Program-made: the position numbers and the translations under genes
Assembly (NCBI RefSeq): GCF_020379485.1
Contig: NC_063434.1
Span: forward strand, 28,219,401 to 28,283,400
DNA from: Brassica napus
Taxonomy: Eukaryota; Streptophyta; Magnoliopsida; Brassicales; Brassicaceae
Reading direction: 5' to 3'
DNA length: 64,000 nt
The notes under the pieces: generated by a model
What the model was told of the DNA's origin: nothing
Databases searched by the model: none
The model's input: only the letters and a program-made list of their open reading frames with translations
Shown: in pieces, positions 46,401 to 56,280 of the stretch
Layout: every line of letters starts with the position of its first letter
How positions within the stretch are numbered: the first letter of the stretch is position 1

Positions 46401-47564
46401 GAATCCCTGCACATCAAGTGAACTTACAGAGATAAGGTTCCTCTTAAGGTTAGGAACATACCTCACACTAGAGAGACGATTGACCGTTCCTCCTTCTGTC
46501 TTTATGCGGATGGTACCAATTCCTTGAACTGATACTGCTCTGTCATCTGCAAGCAGAACTTGTCCACCAGTGACTTCTCTGAATTCACTGAACCATTCTC
46601 GCCTGGACGTCATATGGTAAGAGCACCCAGAATCTATCACCCAATTATCTTTCGGGTCTTGATCAGTGATTGCGAGTGCATCAATCTCCTGCAGTTTATC
46701 AACCATAACTGCTGCTTCCCCATCGTCTTCATTCTCCATTCGTTTCTTCCTAGCGTAGCAATCTTTCTTCACGTGACCTTCCTTCTTACAGTACCAACAA
46801 GTCAGCTTCGATCTTGACCTCGATCTGGACTTGTTGTTCGAGTTCCTGCCCCTGAAGAACTCCCTTTTTTCTTGCCTTCCTCGGGTCACATACGCTTCAC
46901 CTGACCTCTGTGTAAGGTTGGAGTCCTTTACTTCCTTCAACTCCAGTTCCTTAGACTTCGCCGCATTTGTGACATCCTCAATTGTCAACGTATCTCTACC
47001 ATACTTCAGGGTCTCCTTCAGCTGATTGTATTGTGACGGCAGTGAACTCAGCAGCAAAATAGCTTGCACCTCCTCTGAAACAGAAACATTTACACTGCTT
47101 AACCCGGAAACTAATTTCAAGAAATCATCTATGTTCTCATCAATCGATTTTGTCTCAATCATCTTGAATGTATAGAACTTATGCTGTAGATGAATTCTAT
47201 TAGGTAGAGTTTTAGAATTATACAACCTTTCCAGTGTAGACCATATGGATGCAGCCGTTGTACAATCCTCAAGCTTCCGCAGCACATGATCACCGAGGTT
47301 TAAGATGATCATGTTCATCGCCTTCTCGGCGTTCTCTAGCTTCTCAAGCTGATGCTTCTTGATCCTTTCCTTGAAGTCTTCATCTACTTCGTCTTTCTTG
47401 ATCTCAATCCCAGAATCTGATGTTGACGGAGCTTCAGTCAACGCGTCCTTCAAACCAAGAATCGATAGATGAGCTAACATCCGTTTCTTCCACATCGAGA
47501 AATCGCCTTTTCCATCGAAACATGCAATCTTGACCTTCGCCATTGATTCCTTCATCGCGACCAC
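43488..47564 (-). CDS. Ty1-copia gag-pol polyprotein, 1358 aa
   Basis: One open frame without stops. Domains in order are: gag (residues ~10-215); CCHC zinc knuckle CWYCKKEGHVKKDC (~256-269); aspartic protease DSG (~311-313); GAG-pre-integrase with HxxH and CxxC (~440-477); integrase core with catalytic D501, D565, E601; reverse transcriptase (~862-1105) with YVDD at ~1030-1033; and RNase H (~1203-1320) with Asp-Glu-Asp around 1204, 1246 and 1280. The order integrase before reverse transcriptase defines the copia type. The zinc knuckle follows a Ser-Arg run. The start ATG lies 8 bases after the primer-binding site, so translation from the genomic RNA is direct. All key residues are present. 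Confidence 0.95.
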   Translation of the reverse strand: MVAMKESMAKVKIACFDGKGDFSMWKKRMLAHLSILGLKDALTEAPSTSDSGIEIKKDEVDEDFKERIKKHQLEKLENAEKAMNMIILNLGDHVLRKLEDCTTAASIWSTLERLYNSKTLPNRIHLQHKFYTFKMIETKSIDENIDDFLKLVSGLSSVNVSVSEEVQAILLLSSLPSQYNQLKETLKYGRDTLTIEDVTNAAKSKELELKEVKDSNLTQRSGEAYVTRGRQEKREFFRGRNSNNKSRSRSRSKLTCWYCKKEGHVKKDCYARKKRMENEDDGEAAVMVDKLQEIDALAITDQDPKDNWVIDSGCSYHMTSRREWFSEFREVTGGQVLLADDRAVSVQGIGTIRIKTEGGTVNRLSSVRYVPNLKRNLISVSSLDVQGFKQEGGGGKTRFYKNDKIALQGTLCGSLYLLDGGTVSPSAYAAVSNDDTALWHSRLAHTSMKNIKVLVEKGILEKKKISDMEFCESCVMGKNKRLSFNVGKYNTNEVLRYVHADLWGSPNVHLSISRKQYFLSIIDDYTRKVWIYFLATKDEAFSKFCEWKALVENQVNQKVKCLRTDNGLEFCNIAFDNFCKLHGIERHRTCSYTPQQNGVAERMNRTIMEKVRCLLSESGLEERFWAEAAATSVYIINRTPSAANDFNIPEELWLGKVPGYRHLRRFGAVVYVHADQGKLKPRALRGVFIGYPTGVKGYKVWLLEAKKVVISRNAVFREELMYKNIDQDRGETVRSMQSESGGSVESSVEVGGSSETQSEGQIEGGVDQQGDGTDQPESETTNNTEEGVEDLSDYQLARDRIRRQIVKPTRFTEESEVAFALSVSEEIDCEEPRSYDEAMRSKDAKKWNAGMDDEMCSLDKNKTWNLVDLPKGKRAIGCKWIYKYKPGIPGVEDPRYKSRLVAKGYSQKEGIDYQEIFSPVVKHVSIRLMLSMVVDKDLELEQLDVKTAFLHGEIEEDIYMEQPQGYEVVGKKDKVCKLVKSLYGLKQAPRQWNKCFDQCMIKHGFNKSEFDLCVYYKKLREDEYIYLLLYVDDMLLVSKEVTEINKVKKMLSSEFDMKDLGPASRILGMDIERDRAGGVLQLSQSKYIKKVLQVFRMDKAHSVSTPLGAHFKLVAVKEDDHSVGTEEEYPYSNAVGSIMYAMIGTRPDLAFAVGVVSRFMSRPDSTHWSAVQWVLRYLVKTQDVGLVFKKQSNGRSFKVEGYSDSDFGGDLDKRRSTTGYVFKVGGNTVSWKSGLQQVVALSTTEAEYISLVEAIKEGLWLRGLTEELGYQQEEVSVGCDSQSAICLAKNNVFHDRTKHVVVSKHVALKMSFVREMVDIGEVKIQKVSTKKNPADMLTKVIPCLKFEQALEELGVAKC

Positions 47565-47571
47565 GAACCTG

Positions 47572-47583
47572 GCTCTGATACCA
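47572..47583 (-). other. Primer-binding site (initiator tRNA-Met type)
   Basis: TGGTATCAGAGC in element orientation, three bases inside the 5' LTR. It is complementary to the 3' end of plant initiator tRNA-Met, the usual copia primer. Confidence 0.92.
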
Positions 47584-47586
47584 CTT

Positions 47587-48093
47587 TGTGATGAATCAAT
47601 CTAAGTTCCTAAAGATCCGCTTCGTCGTTTGCACACTCGTATGTATCTAATCTCCTACTCTCAGCTCACCGATCACTCGTTCGTATGAACACAAAGAAAA
47701 GATACACACACACAGCTTTGGTTACCCAGTTCGGGATCCGATATGGATCCGGTACATCTGGGGCTTGACGGCACAAGCAACACTCCACTAGAAACAGTCA
47801 ACTCAAGAGAATACAAAGATCAGCTCTCTAAGCTAAGAATCAAGATACAACTCTAGCTCTAGATGATCTTCAGCTTCTTCTCTCTCTGATCTCTCCTTTC
47901 TGTTACGGATGATAAGCTCCACCTTTCTTAATCTCTTAAGTAGACCAAGACCGGTACACTCTGAACCAACTGATTCTCAATAACCTTTCCCGGTTATCAC
48001 CACTCGCTTCTTGTACCAATCACATTAAACTTAACCACTCCGGTTTACCGCTTAATGTGAATAATAATCTGTTGGATGTCACAGATCATAACA
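47587..48093 (-). repeat. 5' LTR of the Ty1-copia element
   Basis: 507 bp. As the 5' LTR it should hold the element promoter. It lies in the same orientation as the interrupted gene. Confidence 0.93.
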
Positions 48094-48259
48094 TGGATGA
48101 AGCTGACAATTGTTGGACAGAGAATCAAAGAGAGAGTAGTGACCAGAGAATTGGGTGAGGATGTCATCAACATGCATGGGACCTCTGTATTCAACTACTT
48201 CTCCGTCATTTTTCATAATCTTTATCACTTTCTTCTCCACTACTATACAATTGCCCATC

Positions 48260-48979
48260 TTTATAATTTATTTTCCCTAACTTTGTGATCTCTTCTGTGT
48301 AAATAATGCTTTTGGAGATTTGTGTGGAGTTTTGGAGATTTGTCTTTGTATATTTATAGAGTTTAGGGATACGTAAATGCCCTTGTATTTACGAAAATTG
48401 CCATTAACTTGGTAGGCCACTAGTATCTGGTGGGGTGTGGTCGGATGCCGGGTGGTGCTCTCATAATTGATTTGTTTTATTGTTAAACATTTTGTGTGCA
48501 AGTCCATTACACCAACCATATCTATACTTTGGTAAACATTTAAACATACTTGTTTCCACTGTTACAAACCATTTACAAAGTAATATAGTTTGAAATTTAC
48601 AAAAAGACAAAGGGTTTTTAGGGGAGGCTTGTCTATATCTAGAAGTGGAGCCACTAGAACCATCACCACAAAAGGAGCCGAAATGACTTTTGATAAGTGG
48701 ATGTCACCTTCCAAATGTGCAGCACAACTTGATTTCTATAATCATTCTTACACTGAACAAGCCCCATTTACCTTACTTGCTAACATGCGCCGTAAGTTCT
48801 CAACTTACTCATGTTATCATTATTATTGGTTACTATCATTATGTTATCACAAAACCTCACCTCTCACTGTACATATTGTCACTCGTTCCGTGTTATCATT
48901 ATTTTTGGTTACTAGTAACGCATTATCTTATAAACATCCACTTGCTTGCATTTACTTCCGTTTCCTGATTTGTGTTAGT
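48260..48979. other. Promoter of DUF4228 gene and spacer
   Basis: The first ~100 bases are a plausible leader and promoter for the minus-strand gene. The rest is spacer with short chance frames. Confidence 0.35.
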
Positions 48980-48988
48980 TTTGAATTG

Positions 48989-49809
48989 GAGTAATTCTTG
49001 GGTTCACCCCCTAGGGTGAACCTCTAGGTTCACCAACCAATAGTGTTTGATTATTTGATATTTGATATCTTTTAAGAAAGGAAACAACATTGAATTTCCA
49101 AATAAGATTATCTTTTTAAAATAAAACAATAAAAATACATAAAAATAGTTACAAAAAATAAATAAATAAATATTTTTAAGTCTTTAGCAAAATACTAAAC
49201 CATATACCCTAAATCTTAAACCCTAAACCTTAAACTTTGGATAAACTCTAAACGTTTGAAAATCTTAAACCCTAAATCATACATTAAAAACTAAATTTTA
49301 ATAACACTAAACCCTAAATCCTAATCACTAAACCCTAAACCCTTGGGTAAACTCTGAACCCTTGGATAAATCATAAACTCTAGAGTTTAATTTTAAATAT
49401 TTTTGATTTACAGTTTATGATTTATCCAAGGGTTCAGGGTTTATCCAAGGGTTTAGGGTTTAGTGATTAGGATTTAGGGTTTAGTGTTATTAAAATTTAG
49501 TTTTTAATGTATGATTTAGGGTTTAAGATTTTCAAACGTTTAGAGTTTATCCAAAGTTTAAGGTTTAGGGTTTAGAGTTTAAGATTTAGCGTATAGGGTT
49601 TAATATTTTGCTGAAGACTTACAAATATTTATTTATTTATTTTTTGTAACTATTTTTATGTATTTTTATTGTTTTATTTTAAAAAGATAATCTTATTTGG
49701 AAATTCAATGTTGTTTCCTTTTTTAAAAGATATCAAATATCAAATACTCAAACACTATTGGTTGGTGAACCTAGAGGTTCACCTTAGGGGGTGAACCCAA
49801 GAATTACTC
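48989..49809. mobile_element. 821-bp fold-back (MULE-type) element
   Basis: It is flanked by an exact 9-bp duplication TTTGAATTG (48980-48988, 49810-49818). The whole element is one inverted repeat: the left arm from GAGTAATTCTTGGGTTCACC to ~49377, a ~30-base centre, and the right arm back to 49809, with only scattered mismatches and small indels. The arms contain telomere-like CCCTAAA / TTTAGGG words near the centre. The 9-bp duplication suggests Mutator-family transposase, although TIRs of this length could also fit other fold-back elements. No coding capacity. A transcript would fold into a ~390-bp hairpin. Confidence 0.85.
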
Positions 49810-49818
49810 TTTGAATTG

Positions 49819-51599
49819 TTGGTCAAAGCTGTTGATTAAACTTGATGAAGCAGAAACAACATGCCACTTTATATTCATGCTTACGTACGTCTTCAATTGT
49901 TTTGGTTTCTTAACACAACCAGAATTGAGTTTGGTAACGTGGTATCCTCTTACGTACATACTTCCAAAAAGAAAACTAAACAGAATACAAACTAGTCCTT
50001 TGTACGCTTGAGTTTGTTTATATATTTAAATTTTGCTTTCAACTATTTTGGTTATTCACCAAACTTGATTTCGTGTGACGCCAGGTCTGCCTAAAATAAA
50101 TTCGACGTCATTTATTGTTTTGGCAAAGAGAAAATGGACCATTGATTCATTTATTTAGCCTACTCTATATAACAAGAAAACCGAACACTAGTTACGACTT
50201 GTATTATGCTACGTTCCCAATGTAGGCTATATAGTATAGCTTGACCAAACTATCTTTATCCATCGCGATCCCACGATTACACATTTGAACATATAAACCT
50301 TTCTTCCATCATGGTTTGGTTACGTAAGCTTATACAAAGTTGATATTTAGAGAGGACCGGTCCACTTCATCTACTAATCTTGAAGCGCTTTCGATGTTAA
50401 GTGGGTTCAAATGGGTTCCACCAATGAAGCATGTTTCAATTTTTTTTATTCCTTGGTAACGAAGAATAAATGTAGGAAACTAAGAGGAAGATAGAGAGGT
50501 AAAGACAACAAAAAGGTTACACAATGGGTGGGTAAAGAATATAATATTTTGAGGCTTTTCTTAGGGTGAATGGTGGACGTTGACGCTCTAAGCAAAAGAT
50601 TATATATAGTTATTAAATAAACCATAGATTTTGCCTTTGCTTACATTGTAGGGCATTGAGTGCACCTCCCCTCTTAGTGGTGGCGGCAGAAATTTTGTTA
50701 CCGTGAAAGAGATGTAAACTGAATATCTCCAATGCATAGAGATATTAATTAATATCATCCATTCTTACATAGGAATCCCCCATGTTCGTATAATAACTTC
50801 ATCTAGTAAAAGATATAGGTATTGTTAATTATAACTGTTTCACTTTGACAAAAGTGTTATTATAACTGTAATATGGAGATCTAGTCATATGTTATTTTGT
50901 AATTTTTTCATCACAAAGAAATTTCTTTATAGTGTTTGGTTTTATGCTTGACATGTATAATTTTGGTTTGTTTTGTAATTTACACATACCAATTTGAAAC
51001 TAATATAATGTAAATATTGATAAATACAACTAAGAGAGTAGCTAAATTTGTTTTTTTTTTCCTTTAAAAAATATACTTCCATATAAACGGAAGAGTATAT
51101 ATAGATATTCCACACGGAAACAACATAGATAGTAGAACTTCAAGTTAAGGGGATCATTCTTTGTCCAAAAAAAAAGGATCTTGCATTCAAACGATAGATC
51201 TTGTTTGGTCGTAAGTGGAGTCCGATATAGCACCAAAAGCCCACTAGATTTCACAAATTATCCCTTCTTTTAAATTACTGTATGTGTTTTACGTTTGTCA
51301 AAATTTCATCTTTAATTATTTTTTTTATGTTTTGGTTACTTTTTCATTTAGTATAATTTTAAAGTTATATGTTACCAACTTTAATTTAATATTTTTTATA
51401 ACTTAGTGCGTTATTTTTTCTATATATGAGTAATATTATTTACATTTTTTTCATTGGACAAAGCTTTTATTATTTTTAACTAAATAATAATATTAATATT
51501 AAAATTAATACAACTTAAACAATAAAAATAACAAATGTAAGTTGCAATTGTTATTCTTCTTCTTGAATTTTGCTTACTTTTTAGTTCTTAAGTAGATAA
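49819..51599. other. Intergenic
   Basis: No gene recognised. Mixed A/T-rich spacer with many short chance frames. Confidence 0.4.
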
Positions 51600-52387
51600 C
51601 TAGATCTCGATCCACGCAACCACGCGGGTTTTTGTTTTTATTTATTTTTGTATAAATATTTTGTTTTCAATTCTAAATTGGTATATATTATAATATATAT
51701 GTGTCTATCAATTTTTAAAACATAATAAGTTTACTGTATATTTTTCATTGAATAGATTGTTTTAAACTTTCACGTGTATTTGTATCTTCTTCTATATATA
51801 TATTTTCGGATTATTATTTCATTATTAAAATTGTAACTATATATATATAGATTTAGTAAAATATTTTTTTATTGTCATATTCAAAAATATTGTAACATTT
51901 CACAAATTTAGAAAGTTTTTAAAAAATTAAACTTTTTGTTTCATAGATTTATATTATCGAGTAAATAATTAAACATTTAGTTTTTGTTTAATTTTTAAAA
52001 TAAACTATAGAGTTTAAAATTTGTTTTCATTGGTTTAAGGTAGTAAAGATTAATCATTGTTAGATAATATGATTTTTATTATTAAAAAAAAAACTTTATA
52101 ATTTTAAAAGTTAACATCGACAAATGTTTAAATGATTAACATACGGAGGTATAGTATTACAACATTAAATTATATATATTTAATTTATATTTTCTATAAA
52201 TTCAATGAATCATCTATGGTTTAAATCCAATTATTGACAGTCCAATAAAAGTTTCGAGTATACCCAAAATTTAAATGATAAGATTAGATATTAAATGTAA
52301 CATGGCTTTATAGGAATATGTCCACTAGATACGTTTTTAAAAATATCACACATAAATTAAAGTTGTGACTTCTGTTTTAATATATAA
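51600..52387 (-). mobile_element. Non-autonomous Helitron (copy 1), interrupted near its 5' end
   Basis: On the minus strand it ends in a GC-rich imperfect hairpin (around 51608-51630) and CTAG then T. The start TCTTATATATTAAAAC would be made by 52387 downward plus GA at 57387-57388, beyond the Harbinger element. It is homologous throughout to 61382-62142 (shared words such as GTGTCTATCAATTTTTAAAA). No coding. Confidence 0.65.
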
Positions 52388-52675
52388 GAGCATGAGCATT
52401 GGTGAACCCCCCATTGGGGTTCACCCAATTTTTTTAATATTTTTTGGTGGGGCCATAAATAGTTATGAACATGTATTTGTTGTTTTCTGCATTAGTGAAC
52501 CCGAAGAAGGAGTTCATAGGAATAAAATAATAATATAAATTAAAAAAAAAAATTTCAAATTATTGAGAATACATAAATAAAATATTAAAATATATTATAA
52601 ATATTTTAAAACTTTTTATTCAATACATAAGAGTAGATTATATAAATTGAGAAATAGAAGAACATAAAAACATTA

Positions 52676-53941
52676 TTAATCTTCATTACCAAACTTTTGC
52701 CATATATTTTCCATTAAATCAGCTTTCAAACGATCATGCTTCTCTTTATCTCGAACTTCTCTGCGAATGCCTAACATATCACCGACATGAATACTTTCTC
52801 TCCGTTGCACCCTCGAACTTCTGCTTGACTCTCCTGACTCGAACTCAGATGTATCAATTTGAGCGTATCCGTGTCGTTCGTTCTCTACTATCATATTGTG
52901 CAATATGACACAAGTTCTCATAATCTTTCCTATCTTTTCCTTGTCCCATAGTAGAGCTGGGTTTTTAACAATTGCAAACCTCAATTGCAATACTCCAAAA
53001 GCCCGTTCGACATCTTTTCTGGTGGATTCTTGACGTTCAGCAAATAGCTCAGCTTTAGGACCTTGAGGAAGTGGGATGGATTGGATAAATGTTGCCCATT
53101 TCGGATAAATTCCGTCCGTAAGGTAGTAGGCCATACGATAAGTGTGGTTGTTGACCTTGAACTTAACTTTAGGTGCTCGACCTTGTAAGATGTCATCAAA
53201 AACTGGTGACCGATCAAGAACATTGATATCGTTGAGGGTACCTGGTAATCCGAAAAATGCGTGCCATATCCAAAGATCCTGTGATGCCACGGCTTCTAAG
53301 ACAATTGTCGGCTTTCCTGAACCACGTGTGTACTGACCTTTCCAAGCTGTTGGGCAGTTTTTCCACTCCCAATGCATACAATCGATGCTGCCTATCATCC
53401 CTGGAAACCCGCGTACCTCTCCGACATCGAGTAATCGTTGAAGATCTTCAGGTGTAGGGCTTCGTAGATACTCATCTCCAAACAAATAAATTATTGCATT
53501 AGTGAAATTTTCTAAACATAAACGTGATGTACTGTCACCAAGTCGGAGATATTCGTCATATGTATCTCCCGATTGACCATATGCCAGCATACGTATAGCT
53601 GCCGTACACTTTTGAAGTGCAGATAGCCCGTTCCTTCCGCAAGCATTTCGTCTTTGCTGAAAGTATGGAACTTCATTAGTTATACGTTCGACAATGCGAA
53701 GGAACAATGGCTTGTTCATTCGAAAACGCCTCCTAAACATTTCCGGTGGGTATGTAGGATTTTCCGTGAAATAATCGTTCCATAGTTGATTGTGTCCTTG
53801 TTCCCGATGTCTTTCGATATAAGCTCTTCTCGTCGGCTTGTTGGGATGAGCATGAATCACTGAGTCGATGAAATTATCAACTACTTGGTCAACCATTTCT
53901 TCTAAAGCTTCATCAACTTCATCACTTGATGAGGAAGACAT
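52676..53941 (-). CDS. PIF/Harbinger transposase (HARBI1/ALP1-like nuclease)
   Basis: 421 aa from the ATG of MSSSSSDEVDEALEEMVDQ. The open frame continues up to 54049, but that extra part is AT-rich and carries a noncoding repeat motif, so I prefer the inner start; an ATG at 53962 is also possible. The DDE_Tnp_4 nuclease has its first Asp in GSIDCMHWEW (~187), the second in TLNDINVLDRSP (~238), and Glu in RKDVERAFGVLQ (~312), spaced as in PIF transposases. The N-terminal helical region contains RRRFRMNKPLFLRIV. It cuts and joins DNA at the element ends together with a Myb-like partner. The frame is intact. Confidence 0.88.
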   Translation of the reverse strand: MSSSSSDEVDEALEEMVDQVVDNFIDSVIHAHPNKPTRRAYIERHREQGHNQLWNDYFTENPTYPPEMFRRRFRMNKPLFLRIVERITNEVPYFQQRRNACGRNGLSALQKCTAAIRMLAYGQSGDTYDEYLRLGDSTSRLCLENFTNAIIYLFGDEYLRSPTPEDLQRLLDVGEVRGFPGMIGSIDCMHWEWKNCPTAWKGQYTRGSGKPTIVLEAVASQDLWIWHAFFGLPGTLNDINVLDRSPVFDDILQGRAPKVKFKVNNHTYRMAYYLTDGIYPKWATFIQSIPLPQGPKAELFAERQESTRKDVERAFGVLQLRFAIVKNPALLWDKEKIGKIMRTCVILHNMIVENERHGYAQIDTSEFESGESSRSSRVQRRESIHVGDMLGIRREVRDKEKHDRLKADLMENIWQKFGNED

Positions 53942-53982
53942 TGGTGTTTTTTTTCCTAACATGACAAAAGTTTTCTTAATAA

Positions 53983-54300
53983 TATAAAAGTTGTCATAAT
54001 TATATAAATTATTTTCAAAATCTATATTTTTAAAATACTCTTTCATCATAATTATATAAAAGTTGTCCTAAGAATATAAAAGTTGTCTTAATAATTGTCA
54101 TAATTATATTTTTATTACATAATCTTTTACTTTTGTGACAATATAAAAGTTGTCATAATGCTATAATTTATTTTCATAATCTTTTCTTTTTTTTCATATT
54201 CTATTTTTTTTTTTTTAGTATTACTCTATCATCTTTTATGTGAATAATCTTACACTTTAGTCTATAAAAGTTGTCATAACATTAGTCTATAAAAGTTGTC
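53983..54300. repeat. Six copies of TATAAAAGTTGTC
   Basis: The 13-mer occurs at 53983, 54055, 54075, 54142, 54263 and 54288, usually followed by ATAA. It lies upstream of the transposase start, inside the Harbinger element. It could be a promoter array or a protein-binding cluster, or simple AT-rich duplication. Confidence 0.75.
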
Positions 54301-54309
54301 ATAACATTA

Positions 54310-55050
54310 AATTTTGTTTTATACATTACTCTATCATTATTACTCTATAATCTATTTTATACATTACTCTATCATTATTACTCTATAATCTTTTCTTTTC
54401 ATAATCTTATAATTTTTTCATTACTAAGTTGTATATTATACCTTGTTGTGGATCTTTGCGTGTGTCTCCGTTTGTGAATCACCTTGCAGCGAAATGGGAA
54501 TCACTTGAATGTGTCGGCTTCCTTCAGAACTGGTACTAAATGGGAATCACTTGAATGATCTCGACTTTTTAGCATTTACAACTAAACATTCTTATCTCAG
54601 TCAATACAAAGAGAAGTGCTATAAGAGAATGAACTTGCTAGAGAGTAATAAGTGAGAGAAGTGCTATTTCATATAATGATACAATGCAAACATATATAGA
54701 GAGTTTGAAACCATATTACATAATCCGTGAATCAAGTTGTGACTGACACAATACATACTAAGACAATCCGTGAATGAAATAAGTGTAGCAAGAAACAAAA
54801 CACTACACTTTCCCGTGACCAAAGATGGTCTACAGTCCAACTACCCCCAACATTAAAAAAAAAAACTAGGCTTCAACTTTACCGACTGATCAACTCCAAC
54901 ACCTTCACTCCAACCCGTGACCTGCACTCTCTGACCTGCAAAAGAAAATAAAACCCAATCAATAATTCATGTTAAGCATCGAATAAAGTTAAGCTAAGCA
55001 ACGTAAACATTCCATCCGATCACGCTAAGCAAAGCAACAATACAAGGCAC
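54310..55050. other. Non-coding interior of the Harbinger element
   Basis: Spacer between the two main genes of the element. It contains a short direct repeat of AAATGGGAATCACTTGAATG (~54491 and ~54537). No coding region is seen. Confidence 0.4.
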
Positions 55051-55058
55051 TAACCAAC

Positions 55059-55847
55059 TCAAAGCATTTCACCAATTAGTTTATACTTAAGGGATTTTTC
55101 TTGATCAGAAAGAGTCTCCTCATTTTTGCCAATGAGACGATCAAGGATCTTTTGTTTAGAAATGTTATTTTTCAGAGCTAGCATGGTTTCTATTTGATCA
55201 TAAGCTGCTTCATTCCCGTGTTTCTTGCGCTTGGCTGCTTTGCTCGCCTTTACACCAGGAGGCCTCACCTCTTCATCGTCACCCACCACCTCCGGACATG
55301 CTTCCTTCCTCTTCTCCTTTCCACCAACTTTCGACAACGCGTGTGACCTCCATTTCTGATCAAATCTCAGCTCCCTCCAGCAATGTTCAAGTGCGAACTT
55401 GACATTAAAGTCATTGAAGAAGATGTCATGTGCAGCTTTCATGACATCATTCTCATTTTGCCCGCTTGTCTGCTCCTTCAAAGCGGCTTCATGGCAACCA
55501 ACGAACTTGCACACCTGCTCATTCACCCTTCCCCACCTCTGCTTACATTGACTCCATTCTCTAGGAACGGCGCCAATGAGCTGAGGGCTTGAGTTAAAAT
55601 ACTCCTCTATTCTCTTCCAAAACGCCCCTGCCTTCTGCTCATTAGCGACTATGGGATCCTTGCTCGTGTTCAACCAAGCGCTAATGAGCACAAGGTCTTC
55701 TTTGACAACCCACTTTCTTCTTTCTACAGGTTTAACTAACCCGGGTGAGTTACCAACTGCCTCAGCAGAGTCCATGTCGTGTGGGGGACTGCTCTGCGAA
55801 GCTAAAAGGTTAACAAACCCGGGAGAGTTGTAGGAGAAAGGATCCAT
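55059..55847 (-). CDS. Myb/SANT-like (trihelix, NAM-associated) protein of the Harbinger element
   Basis: 262 aa in one exon. Residues ~44-125 form the SANT/trihelix region (RRKWVVKEDLVLISAWLNTS, then FWKRIEEYF, then KQRWGRVN). The C-terminal ~100 residues are the basic NAM-associated type (WRSHALSK, KKHGNEAAYDQIETM) with a terminal helix. Genome annotations often call such proteins 'glutathione S-transferase T3-like', a known misnaming. In PIF/Harbinger elements this second protein binds the ends and carries the nuclease to the nucleus. Intact frame. Confidence 0.85.
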   Translation of the reverse strand: MDPFSYNSPGFVNLLASQSSPPHDMDSAEAVGNSPGLVKPVERRKWVVKEDLVLISAWLNTSKDPIVANEQKAGAFWKRIEEYFNSSPQLIGAVPREWSQCKQRWGRVNEQVCKFVGCHEAALKEQTSGQNENDVMKAAHDIFFNDFNVKFALEHCWRELRFDQKWRSHALSKVGGKEKRKEACPEVVGDDEEVRPPGVKASKAAKRKKHGNEAAYDQIETMLALKNNISKQKILDRLIGKNEETLSDQEKSLKYKLIGEML

Positions 55848-56280
55848 TATCTTTTGGGTTTGGTTTGTTGTTTAAATGTTTGTGTGTTTTTAGTTGTGGA
55901 TTTGCTATGTTTTATAAACTAGTTTTTGCTTTCATTTGAGATAATTAACTAAACCAGAAGAATTAAACAAACTCTACCTACCACAAGTACTTCACAAACG
56001 GCAGTGAATACACATCAACTCACTGGAAAATATTAACTACACCTAAGTACAATCTATTGAGAGTTCACAGCAACCAACAACCAACAAAAAATTAATTAAA
56101 GATTTTTAAAAGTTGTAGTTAGAGTTCTAGTTGGAGTTGTAGTTATTGTTGTAGTTATCTTTTAAGCTTTCATCACTTTTAGTTAACTTATTAAATAGTT
56201 AAACTGGTTATACCAATCAACAATTTGTAACAGCCATTTTCGAACTACATCTAAAGTGGGGTTCAGTCTTACCTTCGGTT

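Larger units (their letters stand above)
42917..48093 (-). mobile_element. Complete Ty1-copia LTR retrotransposon
   Basis: It is 5177 bp, flanked by a 5-bp duplication TGGAT (42912-42916, 48094-48098). The two LTRs are 507 bp and begin/end TG...CA. One undamaged gag-pol frame lies between them, on the minus strand like the interrupted gene. Primer-binding site and polypurine tract are both in place. I find one difference between the LTRs (43035 T versus 47705 C), about 0.2%, so the insertion is very recent. All parts needed for autonomous retrotransposition appear present. Confidence 0.95.
42576..48258 (-). pseudogene. DUF4228/PADRE-domain gene split by a retrotransposon
   Basis: On the minus strand the gene starts at 48258 (MGNCIVVEKKVIKIMKNDG), an N-terminus with a Gly-2/Cys-4 acylation signal typical of this family. 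It runs 55 codons to 48094. A 5.2-kb Ty1-copia element lies between, with a TGGAT duplication. The frame resumes at 42911 with QVKLLCGRLYYLMP, the family's 'GRLYYLMP' box, and ends at the stop 42576-42578. The two halves join in frame and would make ~166 aa, so the insertion is the only visible defect. As it stands, the reading frame enters the LTR and stops at 48079-48081 after about 58 codons. Family members are small, stress- and pathogen-responsive proteins of unknown biochemistry. Likely counterpart of At3g10120 (recalled). Confidence 0.85.

Noticed and set aside
49200..49580. Interstitial telomere repeats (CCCTAAA/TTTAGGG)
   Set aside because: The words are scattered and degenerate, and part of the fold-back element arms. 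They do not form a telomeric array.
52676..54049. Longer form of the Harbinger transposase starting at 54049
   Set aside because: The extra 36 codons are Asn/Tyr/Lys-rich, AT-rich, and overlap the noncoding TATAAAAGTTGTC repeat. The inner Met is the better start.
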